Made by a program: the position numbers and the translations under genes. The notes beneath the pieces were generated by a model that worked only from the letters and a program-made list of their open reading frames with translations, did not search any database and had not been told where the DNA came from. Shown here piece after piece: positions 14,360-22,615 of a DNA stretch of 35,699 bases. The stretch is from Betaproteobacteria bacterium. GTDB lineage: Bacteria > Pseudomonadota > Gammaproteobacteria > Burkholderiales > UBA3065. The stretch's first letter is position 1. The number at the start of each line of letters is the position of its first letter. The stretch lies in contig JAIXXL010000021.1 of the NCBI GenBank assembly GCA_027490755.1, positions 89,675-125,373 of the forward strand, read 5' to 3'.

Positions 14360-17300
14360 ATGCTCGCCGCACTCGTCCGTTTCTCGATCCGCAATCCCGG
14401 CGCCATTCTGGCGCTGGCCATCGCGGTCCTGGTCTACGGCATCTATTCGGCACGCAGCGCGCGGCTGGACGTGTTCCCCGAGTTCTCGCCGCCGCAGGTG
14501 GTGATCCAGACCGAGGCTCCTGGCTTCTCCGCCGAGCTGGTCGAGACTCTGGTCAGCAGACCGATCGAGGCAGTGCTCAACGGCACAGTTGGCGTCGCCA
14601 GTCTCCGCAGCCAGTCGATCCCTGGCCTGTCGGTGGTCACGCTCATCTTCGACGACAGCAGTGACGTCTACCGCAACCGGCAGCTGGTCGGCGAGAAGCT
14701 CACCATCCTTGCAAACCGCCTGCCGCAGGGCGTGGCGGCGCCCAACATCACGCCACTGACCTCGTCCGCCAGCTCCACCCTTGGCATCGGTCTGACGTCC
14801 AACGACCGCGACCTGATGGACGTCTACGATCTGGCGCAGTGGACGGTCCGTCCGCACCTGTTGTCCGCGCAGGGGGTTGCCGACGTGAATGTGTTCGGTG
14901 GCAAGGTGCGGCAGTGGCAGGTTCAGTTCGAGCCCGACGCGCTGATCCGTTTTGGTGTCAGCGTGGTCGAACTCACCGAGGCCGTTCGCCGCTCCAGCGC
15001 GCTGCGCCCGGGCGGCACCGTCGAGACCAACAACCAGCGCATCATCGTTACCACCGAGGGCCAGCTGCAGCAGGCGGCCGATATGGCGCAGGCGGTTCTG
15101 ACGCTGCGCAGCGGTCAGGTCATACGCCTGGCGGACGTCGCGCAGGTGGTCGAGGCGCCAGCACCCTCCATCAGCGCGGCCACCATCAACGGCACCCCGG
15201 GTGTGTTCCTGATGGTGCAGGGGCAACTGGGCGCCAACACCTACGCCACCACCCAGGCGGTCGAGGCACGGTTGGCGCAGCTGGAGCCGTTGCTGGTGCG
15301 CGAGGGCCTGAGCGTCCACACCAATCTGTTCCGGCCTGCCAATTTCATCGAGACCTCGATCGGCAACGTCCAGCGCGACATCCTGATCGGCTCGGCGTTG
15401 GTCATCGTCGTGCTCTTTCTGTTCCTGTTCAACGCGCGTACCGCGTTCGTGTCGGCGACGGCCATACCGCTCTCGCTGCTGGCCTCGATCATCGTGCTGG
15501 TCGAGCAGGGCGTCTCGCTGAACATCATGGTGCTGGGCGGGCTGGTGATCGCGCTGGGCGAGGTGGTCGACGACGCGATCATTGATGTGGAGAACATCTT
15601 CCGCCGGCTGCGCGAGAACCGTGCCGCCACTGCGCCACAGGCGGCCTGGCAGGTGGTGCTCGATGCGTCGCTCGAGGTGCGCAGTTCGGTGATCTACGCG
15701 ACCTTCATCGTCTGCACCGTGTTCTTCCCGCTGCTGACTCTCTCCGGCGTGGCTGGCCGGCTCTTCGAACCGCTCGGCCTGGCCTATATATATGCCTTGC
15801 TTGCTTCGCTGCTGGTCGCGCTCACCGTCACGCCGGCGCTGTGCTACCTGCTGCTGGCGCAGGGCATCACCTTGCGCAGCGAGGACCCGCCGGTGATCGC
15901 CTGGCTGCGCACCCGCTACCTCGGGTGGCTGCGGGGCATCGAGCGCTCGGCGCGGCCGGTGGTGCTGACCACGCTGGGTGCGGTGCTGCTGGGGCTGGCA
16001 AGCCTGCCGCTGTTCCGCATCGAGTTCGTCCCGGAGCTGCGCGAGGGCCACTACATCGTCCACATGACCGCCATTCCGGGCACGTCGGAGGCCGAGTCGT
16101 TGCGCATCGGGCGCAAGGTGACCGACGCCATCGGCAGCGTGCCGGGGGTGCAGTCGGTGACGCAGTGGGTCGGTCGTGCGCAGAACGGCGCCGACACCTT
16201 TGGCATGCACTACTCGGAGATCGAGGTCGAGATCGGCCCCCTGCCGGCCGAAGAGCAGGCGCGCGTGCTGTCCGGCATCCGCGAGCAGCTGACCACCGTT
16301 CCGGGCAAGCCCGGTGTGGCCCCCTTCCCGGGGGTCAGCTTCGGCGTCAATACCTTCCTCGCGGAGCGCATCGAGGAGACAGTCTCGGGCTACGCCGCCG
16401 AGTTCGTGGTCGAGGTGTTCGGCAACGACCTCGACCTGCTCGACCGCGACGCTGCCAGCATCGCCAAGGTGCTGCAGGGCACCCCCGGCGCGCGCGACAT
16501 CACCATCCAGTCGCCGCCGGGCACACCGCAGATGGTGTTCCAGATCGACCCGGCCCGGCTCTCCGAGCGTGGCCTGCAGATGGTCGACGTGCTCGACCTG
16601 CTGCGCACCTTCTATGGCGGCATCGAGGTGGGGCAGGTGGTGGAGCGGGGGCGCACGGTGCCGCTCGTGGCGATCGCCGGCATCGGCCACCGGCTGGCGC
16701 TGGAGCGCGCTGGCGAGCTGCGCTTCCAGTCGCCAGACGGCAGCCTGTTCCGCCTGTCCGATGTCGCCGAGGTGCGTCAGGCCAGCGGCCGCAGCAAGAT
16801 CCTGCACAGCGGCGGCAAGCGTGTGCAGACCGTGACCTGCAACATCGTCGACCGCGACGTGCCGGGTTTCGTCCGCGACGTGCAGGAGGCGGTCGCCCGT
16901 GATGTGCGGCTGGGTGCCGGCAATTACATGGCGATCGGTGGCGACGCGGCAGCGGCCGCGAAGGCGCGCAACGACCTGCTGGCGCACGCCGTGCTGGCCA
17001 CGGTTGGCGTGCTGCTGCTGCTCTACCTGGCGCTGGGCAACGGCCGGAACCTGCTCATCACCCTGCTCAACCTGCCGTTCGCCCTGATCGGTGGCGTGCT
17101 GGCGGTGGTGCTGTCGGGGGGCTGGCTCTCGATCGGCTCACTGGTGGGCTTTGTCACCCTGTTCGGCATCACGCTGCGCAACTCGATCATGCTGGTGTCG
17201 CACTACCAGCACCTGGTCCAGGTCGAGGGCCGCGACTGGAACGTCGAGACGGCGCTGCTGGGTGCCTCTGAGCGCCTGCCCTCGATCCTGATGACCGCCA

Positions 17301-17482
17301 TCGTCACCGCCCTTGGCCTGATGCCACTGGTGGTGGGTAGCGGCGAACCGGGCCGCGAGATCGAGGGGCCGATGGCCAGCATCATCGTCGGCGGTCTGGT
17401 GACCTCGACCATCCTCAACCTGCTCATCCTGCCGACGGTCCTGCTGCACTACGGGCGCTTCGTCCGCCGTGCCGATGCCTGA
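14360..17482 (+). CDS. RND heavy-metal-type efflux pump (CzcA/CusA family)
   Basis: Inner-membrane proton-driven pump of 1040 residues. Seen: the twelve-span RND layout with two large periplasmic loops; N-terminal LVRFSIRNPGAILALAIAVLVYG; DVFPEFSPPQVVIQTEAPG, typical of the heavy-metal-efflux branch; and a TM4 motif GEVVDDAIIDVEN at residues 400-412, where proton relay acids are expected (Asp404, Asp405, Asp409, Glu411). This motif differs from the DFG-D-E pattern of zinc/cobalt CzcA and from CusA, so the substrate subgroup is open; it may belong to the less-studied HME5-like branch. Later spans (LVGFVTLFGITLRNSIMLVSHYQHL) also match. It ends the ndh-efflux operon and is convergent with the carbinolamine dehydratase gene, 21 bases between stops. 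Export of a divalent or monovalent metal is inferred. Confidence 0.92.
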   Translation: MLAALVRFSIRNPGAILALAIAVLVYGIYSARSARLDVFPEFSPPQVVIQTEAPGFSAELVETLVSRPIEAVLNGTVGVASLRSQSIPGLSVVTLIFDDSSDVYRNRQLVGEKLTILANRLPQGVAAPNITPLTSSASSTLGIGLTSNDRDLMDVYDLAQWTVRPHLLSAQGVADVNVFGGKVRQWQVQFEPDALIRFGVSVVELTEAVRRSSALRPGGTVETNNQRIIVTTEGQLQQAADMAQAVLTLRSGQVIRLADVAQVVEAPAPSISAATINGTPGVFLMVQGQLGANTYATTQAVEARLAQLEPLLVREGLSVHTNLFRPANFIETSIGNVQRDILIGSALVIVVLFLFLFNARTAFVSATAIPLSLLASIIVLVEQGVSLNIMVLGGLVIALGEVVDDAIIDVENIFRRLRENRAATAPQAAWQVVLDASLEVRSSVIYATFIVCTVFFPLLTLSGVAGRLFEPLGLAYIYALLASLLVALTVTPALCYLLLAQGITLRSEDPPVIAWLRTRYLGWLRGIERSARPVVLTTLGAVLLGLASLPLFRIEFVPELREGHYIVHMTAIPGTSEAESLRIGRKVTDAIGSVPGVQSVTQWVGRAQNGADTFGMHYSEIEVEIGPLPAEEQARVLSGIREQLTTVPGKPGVAPFPGVSFGVNTFLAERIEETVSGYAAEFVVEVFGNDLDLLDRDAASIAKVLQGTPGARDITIQSPPGTPQMVFQIDPARLSERGLQMVDVLDLLRTFYGGIEVGQVVERGRTVPLVAIAGIGHRLALERAGELRFQSPDGSLFRLSDVAEVRQASGRSKILHSGGKRVQTVTCNIVDRDVPGFVRDVQEAVARDVRLGAGNYMAIGGDAAAAAKARNDLLAHAVLATVGVLLLLYLALGNGRNLLITLLNLPFALIGGVLAVVLSGGWLSIGSLVGFVTLFGITLRNSIMLVSHYQHLVQVEGRDWNVETALLGASERLPSILMTAIVTALGLMPLVVGSGEPGREIEGPMASIIVGGLVTSTILNLLILPTVLLHYGRFVRRADA

Positions 17483-17503
17483 CCGCCGGGCAGAGGCGTC
17501 GAC

Positions 17504-17881
17504 TCAGTCGGACTCGCCGTCGTACTTGATGTAGCGGAAGCGCGGGTCGTGCGGGGTGCCCTCGAACACGCCCTCCAGCGCCGGCTGCCAGCAGACCACC
17601 TCTTCGATCTTCTTCGCCAGCGCGAAGTCGAGCTCGCTGATACCACCAGCAGAGTGCGTCTGCAGCTTGACCACCACGAAGGCGTAGGAGGCGGCGATGT
17701 CGGGGTGGTGCCACGCGGCCTCGGCAAGGTGCCCCACGGTGTTGATCACCATCAGCGTCGACTTCCAGCCCGAGGTGCGGATGCGGCGGCGGATCCAGCC
17801 GTTGTCGTAGGTCCAGTGCGGCAGCTCGGCGGCAAGCCGGGTGCTCACATCTGCGGGGTCCAGCGCGGAAGCCTGTTTCAT
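17504..17881 (-). CDS. phhB: Pterin-4a-carbinolamine dehydratase
   Basis: Dehydrates 4a-hydroxytetrahydropterin so that tetrahydrobiopterin-type cofactor can be recycled; also proposed to help molybdopterin or folate chemistry in bacteria lacking phenylalanine hydroxylase. Seen: the active-site EAAWHHPDI followed by TH-AGGISELDFALAKKI, the standard PCD signature; length 125 residues. The ATG at 17881 is chosen because GAGGGAG lies just upstream; the longer frame to 17911 adds only an Arg-rich head. No phenylalanine hydroxylase is in the window. It is divergent from xoxF, about 290 bases away. Confidence 0.92.
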   Translation of the reverse strand: MKQASALDPADVSTRLAAELPHWTYDNGWIRRRIRTSGWKSTLMVINTVGHLAEAAWHHPDIAASYAFVVVKLQTHSAGGISELDFALAKKIEEVVCWQPALEGVFEGTPHDPRFRYIKYDGESD

Positions 17882-18029
17882 TGTGTTTCTCCCTCTAAGA
17901 CGTCTGGACATAGTACAGACGGGCGACCCCGGACACTTTCGAGACTGTGGCTAAATGGCTCGGGAGGCCCCGCCACCACTTGGTTATGGACGGCATGGAT
18001 AAGTTTATTGACGATTGTTAAAAAGGGAC

Positions 18030-18057
18030 TTGCAGGGAGTTTTTCCTGTGCTAAAGT
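18030..18057 (+). promoter_or_regulatory. Candidate sigma-70 promoter of xoxF
   Basis: TTGCAG (18030-18035), 16-base spacer, TAAAGT (18052-18057). It would give a leader of about 100 bases before the xoxF start at 18168, whose ribosome binding site AGGAGG is at 18157-18162. The surrounding DNA is A/T-rich compared with the rest of the region. Confidence 0.5.
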
Positions 18058-18167
18058 TACACGCGGAAACAACTGTAACGCCTCCAAAAGGGGCGGATGG
18101 TTGGATCTGGTGCTCGGCCTATCTGCCGGGCGTTATCGCTGAATGCGACTTCATTGAGGAGGTTGTT

Positions 18168-19973
18168 ATGGCTGTTAAGAATCTGTGGCCCGTCGTGGCC
18201 CTGGCTGTTGCCGCTCCGTCGGCCGCCCTGGCTAACGCCGATCTGGCCAAGCTGATGGCTGATTCGAAGAACTGGGCCGCTCCGGCCGGTAACTTCTCGA
18301 ACCACCGTCACACCAAGCTGACCCAAATCAACAAGAGCAACGTGAACAAGCTTCAAGTTGCCTGGACGTTCTCGACCGGTGTTCTGCGCGGCCACGAAGG
18401 CGGCCCGCTGGTTATCGGCGACACCCTGTACGTTCACAGCGCATTCCCGAACAAGGTCTTCGCCATCAACCTGGCCGACCAGACCATCAAGTGGAAGTAC
18501 GAGCCGAAGCAAGACCCGAGCGTCATCCCCGTTATGTGCTGCGACACGGTCAACCGTGGCCTGGCATACGGCGAAGGCAAGATCCTGCTGCAACAAGCTG
18601 ACACCACCCTCGTCGCCCTCGACGCCAAGTCGGGCAAGCCGGTGTGGTCGGTCAAGAACGGCGACCCGAAGGTCGGCCAAACCAACACCAACGCCCCCCA
18701 CGTCTTCAAGGACAAGGTCTTCACCGGTATCTCTGGTGGTGAGTTCGGCGTTCGCGGTTGGGTTGCTGCCTACAACCTGAAGGACGGCAAGCTGGCATGG
18801 AAGGGTTACTCGATGGGTCCGGACAGCGACATGCTGATGGATCCGAACACCTCGATGACCTTCACCGACGGCAAGATGGCTCCGGTTGGCAAGGACAGCT
18901 CGCTGAAGACCTGGCAGGGCGACCAATGGAAGATCGGTGGCGGCACGACCTGGGGCTGGTACTCGTACGACCCCGAGCTGAACGCCATGTACTACGGCAA
19001 CGGCAACCCGTCGACCTGGAACCCGAAGCAACGCCCGGGCGACAACAAGTGGTCGATGTCGCTGTGGTCGCGTGACGTCGATTCGGGCAAGGTCAACTGG
19101 GTCTACCAGATGACCCCGCACGACGAGTGGGACTTCGACGGCATCAACGAAGTGCCGCTGTTCGAAGGCAAGGACAAGAACGGTACCCAGCGCAAGATGC
19201 TGGCTCACTTCGACCGTAACGGCTTCGCTTACACCCTGGATCGCAAGACCGGTGAGCTGCTGGTTGCCGAGAAGTACGATCCGGCTGTCAACTGGGCCAC
19301 CCACGTTGACATGAAGACTGGTCGTCCGCAGGTCGTTGCCAAGTACTCGACCCACCAGAACGGTGAAGACGTCAACTCGAAGGGCATCTGCCCGGCCGCC
19401 CTTGGCACCAAGGACCAGCAGCCGGCTGCTTATGACCCGAACAGCGGTCTGTTCCTCGTCCCGACCAACCACGTGTGCATGGACTACGAGCCGTTCCGTG
19501 TCGAGTACACCGCTGGTCAACCGTACGTTGGCGCAACCCTTGCCATGTTCCCGGCTCCGAACAGCCACGGCGGCATGGGCAACTTCATCGGTTGGGATCC
19601 GATCAAGGGCAAGATCGTTTGGTCGATCCCCGAGAAGTTCTCGGTCTGGTCGGGTGCTATGACCACCGCCACCGGTCTGGCTTTCTACGGCACGCTTGAC
19701 GCCCGTCTGAAGGCTGTTGACATCAAGGCTGGTAAGGTTGTCTGGACCTCGCCGAAGCTCCCGTCGGGCGTGATCGGTAACGTTCACAGCTGGGAATTCG
19801 GTGGCAAGCAGTACATCGGTATCCTGACCGGTATCGGTGGCTGGGCTGGTATCGGCCTCGCCGCTGGCCTGGAAAAGGACAGCGACGGTCTGGGCGCTGT
19901 GGGTGGTTACAAGGACCTCGCCAAGTACGGCGACCTTGGCGGCACCCTGATGGTCTTCGCTCTGGCGAACTAA
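18168..19973 (+). CDS. xoxF: Lanthanide-dependent methanol dehydrogenase XoxF
   Basis: Periplasmic PQQ enzyme oxidising methanol (and often formaldehyde). Seen: a 22-residue signal peptide ending ALA; the vicinal disulfide CC at 124-125; [11 protein letters not shown] with metal-ligand Glu192; GNGNPSTW with Asn280; and [12 protein letters not shown] with catalytic Asp322 and the extra Asp324. That second Asp, an Ala in calcium-type MxaF, is the residue that marks lanthanide enzymes. Length is 601 residues. The ATG at 18168 follows AGGAGG by five bases; the upstream open frame has no signal sequence. Codons are biased to GGT, GCT, GTT and CGT more than in neighbours, which suggests high expression. 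A terminator follows, then xoxJ. No mxaI, and no cytochrome cL gene, is in the window. Confidence 0.96.
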   Translation: MAVKNLWPVVALAVAAPSAALANADLAKLMADSKNWAAPAGNFSNHRHTKLTQINKSNVNKLQVAWTFSTGVLRGHEGGPLVIGDTLYVHSAFPNKVFAINLADQTIKWKYEPKQDPSVIPVMCCDTVNRGLAYGEGKILLQQADTTLVALDAKSGKPVWSVKNGDPKVGQTNTNAPHVFKDKVFTGISGGEFGVRGWVAAYNLKDGKLAWKGYSMGPDSDMLMDPNTSMTFTDGKMAPVGKDSSLKTWQGDQWKIGGGTTWGWYSYDPELNAMYYGNGNPSTWNPKQRPGDNKWSMSLWSRDVDSGKVNWVYQMTPHDEWDFDGINEVPLFEGKDKNGTQRKMLAHFDRNGFAYTLDRKTGELLVAEKYDPAVNWATHVDMKTGRPQVVAKYSTHQNGEDVNSKGICPAALGTKDQQPAAYDPNSGLFLVPTNHVCMDYEPFRVEYTAGQPYVGATLAMFPAPNSHGGMGNFIGWDPIKGKIVWSIPEKFSVWSGAMTTATGLAFYGTLDARLKAVDIKAGKVVWTSPKLPSGVIGNVHSWEFGGKQYIGILTGIGGWAGIGLAAGLEKDSDGLGAVGGYKDLAKYGDLGGTLMVFALAN

Positions 19974-20008
19974 TTCGGCACCGTGGCAGTCTGACTGCCA
20001 CAACCGAA
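19974..20008 (+). repeat. Stem-loop directly after xoxF
   Basis: GTGGCAGT (19983-19990) and ACTGCCAC (19994-20001) form an 8-bp stem with loop CTG, extended by outer arms TTCGG (19974-19978) and CCGAA (20004-20008). It lies between the stop codon and the true terminator and may protect the 3' end of the abundant xoxF message. Confidence 0.6.
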
Positions 20009-20014
20009 TCAGGG

Positions 20015-20046
20015 AAACTGGCACCCTTCGGGGTGCCAGTTTTTTT
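20015..20046 (+). terminator. Strong rho-independent terminator between xoxF and xoxJ
   Basis: ACTGGCACCC (20017-20026), loop TTCG, GGGTGCCAGT (20031-20040), followed by six T. The stem can extend into the flanking A/T bases. Because xoxJ starts only 21 bases past the T-tract with no evident promoter, partial read-through would set a lower level of xoxJ than of xoxF. Confidence 0.9.
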
Positions 20047-20066
20047 ATGTCCGCAGGAGGAGTGTT

Positions 20067-20972
20067 TTGAAGATCACGATATTGAAGATGGTGGGCGCGG
20101 CGCTCGCCGCCACGTTGGCTGCGCCCCTGGCGCAAGCTGCGACCGCCCAGGAAAAGGGCATCTTGCGCGTCTGCGCAGACCCCAACAGCATGCCTTTCAG
20201 CAACGACAAGGCTGAGGGCTTGGAGAACCGCATCGCCAAACTCATGGCTGAAGATTTCGGCTGGAAGGCGGAGTTCTTCTTCTTCCCGCAACGCATGGCG
20301 TTTTTCCGCAACACCTTGCGCAAGAAGGCGGAGAACGGCGAAGACGGTTACGCCTGCGACCTCGCAACCAGCTCGGCACCTGAAGCCGAGGGTGCCGTGG
20401 CGACCAAGGTTTATTACACGTCGACCTGGACCATGGTGTTCCGCGACGGCACGGGCATGGAGAGCGTGCGTCAACCGGATGACCTGCTGAAGCTTCCCAA
20501 GGAACAGCTGGCCAAGCTCCGTTTCGGGGTGTTTCCTGCCTCGCCGGGCGCCGACTGGGTCTTCGCCCACGGCCTCGTCAACCAGATGGTGCCTTTCCAG
20601 CAGATGTTGGGCGACCCCAATGCCTACCCGGGTCAGATCGTCGATGTTTCGCTGGTCAAGGGCGATATCGATGTCGCCTTCGTCTGGGGTCCGATCGGCA
20701 GCTACCACGCCAAGCAGAGCAAGGACGTAAAACTGCGCGTCGTGCCGATGGTCCCGGACGCCGCGACCGTGACCGATTTCTCCATCGCCATGGCTGTGCG
20801 TTTCCGCGAGCCCGAATGGAAGGCAAAGGTCGAGGACTTCCTGACCCGTCGCAAGTCGGACATCGAGAAGATCCTCGCCGACTACGGCGTGCCGATGGTC
20901 GGTAAGGATGGCGTCGTAACCATCGCCGCTGAGCGTTTCGAGCGCCCAAAGAGCAGCGTGGCGGCACGCTGA
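20067..20972 (+). CDS. xoxJ: XoxJ/MxaJ periplasmic binding protein
   Basis: Periplasmic substrate-binding-fold protein made with methanol dehydrogenase; in XoxF systems it is thought to help activate the enzyme or its metal loading, and it is not part of an ABC importer. Seen: signal peptide (MVGAALAATLAAPLAQAATA), then LRVCADPNSMPFSNDKAEGLENRIAKLMAEDFG, the start of the quinoprotein-associated binding-protein family, PQRMAFFRNTLRKK and a conserved second Cys in GYACDLATSS. Length is 301 residues. The start is TTG 20067 with AGGAGG at 20055-20060; the next in-frame ATG would cut into the signal peptide. It lies between two terminators, 93 bases after xoxF. Confidence 0.93.
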   Translation: MKITILKMVGAALAATLAAPLAQAATAQEKGILRVCADPNSMPFSNDKAEGLENRIAKLMAEDFGWKAEFFFFPQRMAFFRNTLRKKAENGEDGYACDLATSSAPEAEGAVATKVYYTSTWTMVFRDGTGMESVRQPDDLLKLPKEQLAKLRFGVFPASPGADWVFAHGLVNQMVPFQQMLGDPNAYPGQIVDVSLVKGDIDVAFVWGPIGSYHAKQSKDVKLRVVPMVPDAATVTDFSIAMAVRFREPEWKAKVEDFLTRRKSDIEKILADYGVPMVGKDGVVTIAAERFERPKSSVAAR

Positions 20973-20992
20973 TCCGCACCGGTCTCAGGTCC

Positions 20993-21961
20993 GTGTTCAG
21001 AGAAAGGGGTCTGGCCATCTGTGCCTGGCCCCTTTTTTTGTGGGCCTGTCTGTCTGTTGCCCCGGTCGCTGCCGCAGGGTTTGCGGTAGTGACGAATCAA
21101 GGTGGCGACTCGGTGTCCCTGGTCGACCTGCGTTCGGCGGGGCAGGGGGGCGTTGCGAGAGAGGTGAAGGTCGGCCACGCGCCGGCCGGGGTGGCAGTGG
21201 ACGCGGCACAGAAGCGCGCCTTCGTGAGCAATGCCGAGGGTCGCAGCGTGAGCATCGTCGACCTGGCCAGCGGTCGCTCCGTACTTGAGCGTCCAGTTGG
21301 TGCGGGCCCGGTCGGCATCGCGCACGACCCGGTCCGGCACCGTGTCTACGTTGCGGACTGGTATCGCAACACGCTCTGGGTGCTCGACGATGTCAGCCTC
21401 GCGCCCATAACCGAGATCGCGCTGGGGCGAGCGCCAGCCGGGGTGGAGGTGGATGCCGCGGGCGCGCTCGTCTACGTCGCCGAGCGCGATGACGACGCGG
21501 TGGCGGTGGTGGACGCGGACTCTCTCCAAGTCATCGGGCGTCACCCGGTCGGCAGCCACCCGTTCGGTCTGCGGCTGGCGCCGGATGGCCGGTCGTTGTG
21601 GGTCGCCAACGTGCAGAGCCACGACGTCAGCGTCATCCCGCTGAACGGCGATGGCAGCTCACGCCGGCTGCCGGTGGGCCACCGCCCCTACTGCGTGGCC
21701 TTTGCCGCAGGCCGTGCATTCGTCAGCAACCAGTATGGCGACAGCGTCAGCGTCATCGATCTGGCCACCTTGCAGACCGTAGCCACCCTGCCGGTGGTCA
21801 CCTACCCGGAGGGGATCGACAGCGACGGCAGCATCGTCTGGGTGGTGTCCTGGATGGACGAGCAGTTGGTCGGGATCGACGCGGTCAGCCTGTCCCGTGT
21901 CGGGACCGTGCCGCTGGGGCGCAATCCGCGCGGTTTCGGGCGTTTCGTTTTGGCAGAATAG
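20993..21961 (+). CDS. PQQ-associated YVTN-type beta-propeller protein
   Basis: An exported seven-bladed propeller of 322 residues. Seen: signal sequence (AICAWPLFLWACLSVAPVAAA), then about seven repeats of the type 'AFVSNAEGRSVSIVDLASG', 'VYVADWYRNTLWVLDDVS' and 'AFVSNQYGDSVSVIDLATL', each with a VGxxPxG turn. The family is repeatedly found beside PQQ alcohol dehydrogenase genes and called PQQ-dependent catabolism-associated; its biochemical job is not known. The start is GTG 20993; no ribosome binding site is clear. Odd: a complete rho-independent terminator for xoxJ lies inside the signal-peptide codons (21003-21039). mxaD starts 59 bases after the stop. Confidence 0.85.
   Translation: MFRERGLAICAWPLFLWACLSVAPVAAAGFAVVTNQGGDSVSLVDLRSAGQGGVAREVKVGHAPAGVAVDAAQKRAFVSNAEGRSVSIVDLASGRSVLERPVGAGPVGIAHDPVRHRVYVADWYRNTLWVLDDVSLAPITEIALGRAPAGVEVDAAGALVYVAERDDDAVAVVDADSLQVIGRHPVGSHPFGLRLAPDGRSLWVANVQSHDVSVIPLNGDGSSRRLPVGHRPYCVAFAAGRAFVSNQYGDSVSVIDLATLQTVATLPVVTYPEGIDSDGSIVWVVSWMDEQLVGIDAVSLSRVGTVPLGRNPRGFGRFVLAE
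21003..21039 (+). terminator. Rho-independent terminator inside the start of the propeller gene
   Basis: AAAGGGG-TC-T-GGC (21003-21015), loop CATCTGT, GCC-T-GG-CCCCTTT (21023-21035) with one T-T mismatch, then a seven-T run at 21033-21039. It follows the xoxJ stop by 30 bases but overlaps codons 4-16 of the next gene, so transcription of the propeller gene depends on read-through or on ribosomes opening the hairpin. Confidence 0.8.
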
Positions 21962-22020
21962 AGGTTGGAAGCAGTCCACACTCGGCTGCGATATCACTGC
22001 AACGCTTCAGGAGAATCTTG

Positions 22021-22530
22021 ATGTACATCACCCGCCTGATCGCCGTGGCTGCACTCGTGCTGCCCGGCTTGGCTCTCGCCCACGGCCCGACCCGTCAGAA
22101 GGCGGTCGAGACTGTCGAGATCGCTGCGCCGCCGTCTGCCGTATGGGCCATGATCAAGGACTGGGGCGGCATGGCCAAGTGGCATCCCGCAGTCGCCGAG
22201 GTCGCCGTCAATGGCACCACAGAGCGCATCCTCAAGCTCAAGGGCGGCGGCGCAGTCGTCGAGGAGCTGGAGGCGGTGGACGAGGCCGGCATGATGCTGC
22301 GCTACCGCATGAAGGATCCCGGTCCGGTGCCGGTCAACAACTACAGCGCAGCCATCAGCGTGGTCGCCCAAGGTTCGGGCAGCCTGGTGCAGTGGAAGGG
22401 GGCTTTCTACCGAGCCTACCTCAACAACGATCCGCCGCCCGAGCAGAGCGACGAGGCCGCCGTCAAGGCCATCACCGGCATCTACAAGGCTGGCCTGGAG
22501 AACCTCAAGAAGGTGGCAGAGGGCAAGTAG
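22021..22530 (+). CDS. mxaD: MxaD-like periplasmic SRPBCC protein
   Basis: A small exported protein of 169 residues. In methylotrophs MxaD is reported to help electron passage from methanol dehydrogenase to cytochrome cL. Seen: signal peptide ending at LALAHG; then an SRPBCC/START-like fold with VETVEIAAPPSAVWAMIKDWGGMAKWHP, the typical first strand and helix of this fold, and a long C-terminal helix (ITGIYKAGLENLKKVAEGK). The ATG at 22021 has AGGAGA nine bases upstream. It ends the plus-strand xox group and is convergent with mxaL. Here, without a cytochrome cL gene nearby, its redox partner must be encoded elsewhere. Confidence 0.88.
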   Translation: MYITRLIAVAALVLPGLALAHGPTRQKAVETVEIAAPPSAVWAMIKDWGGMAKWHPAVAEVAVNGTTERILKLKGGGAVVEELEAVDEAGMMLRYRMKDPGPVPVNNYSAAISVVAQGSGSLVQWKGAFYRAYLNNDPPPEQSDEAAVKAITGIYKAGLENLKKVAEGK

Positions 22531-22567
22531 TTCGCCAGACTGCTACGGACGCCGCTCCGGCCACCCG

Positions 22568-22601
22568 ACGCCACGGCCAGCCGGCTGTGGCGTTTTGTTT
22601 T
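22568..22601 (+). terminator. Terminator after mxaD
   Basis: ACGCCAC (22568-22574) pairs with GTGGCGT (22587-22593), enclosing the self-complementary AGCCGGCT, followed by TTTTGTTTT. It lies in the gap between the convergent mxaD and mxaL genes and reads in the plus direction only. Confidence 0.8.
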
Positions 22602-22615
22602 GGCCAGCGGCAGTG

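Noticed and set aside
14354..16987. 877-codon open frame on the minus strand opposite the RND pump
   Set aside because: It is the antisense shadow of a high-G+C gene; its translation is His/Gln/Arg/Asp-rich without motifs, while the plus strand encodes a full RND pump.
18057..20708. 883-codon minus-strand open frame opposite xoxF and xoxJ
   Set aside because: Shadow of strongly conserved plus-strand genes and reads through two terminators; no recognisable domain.
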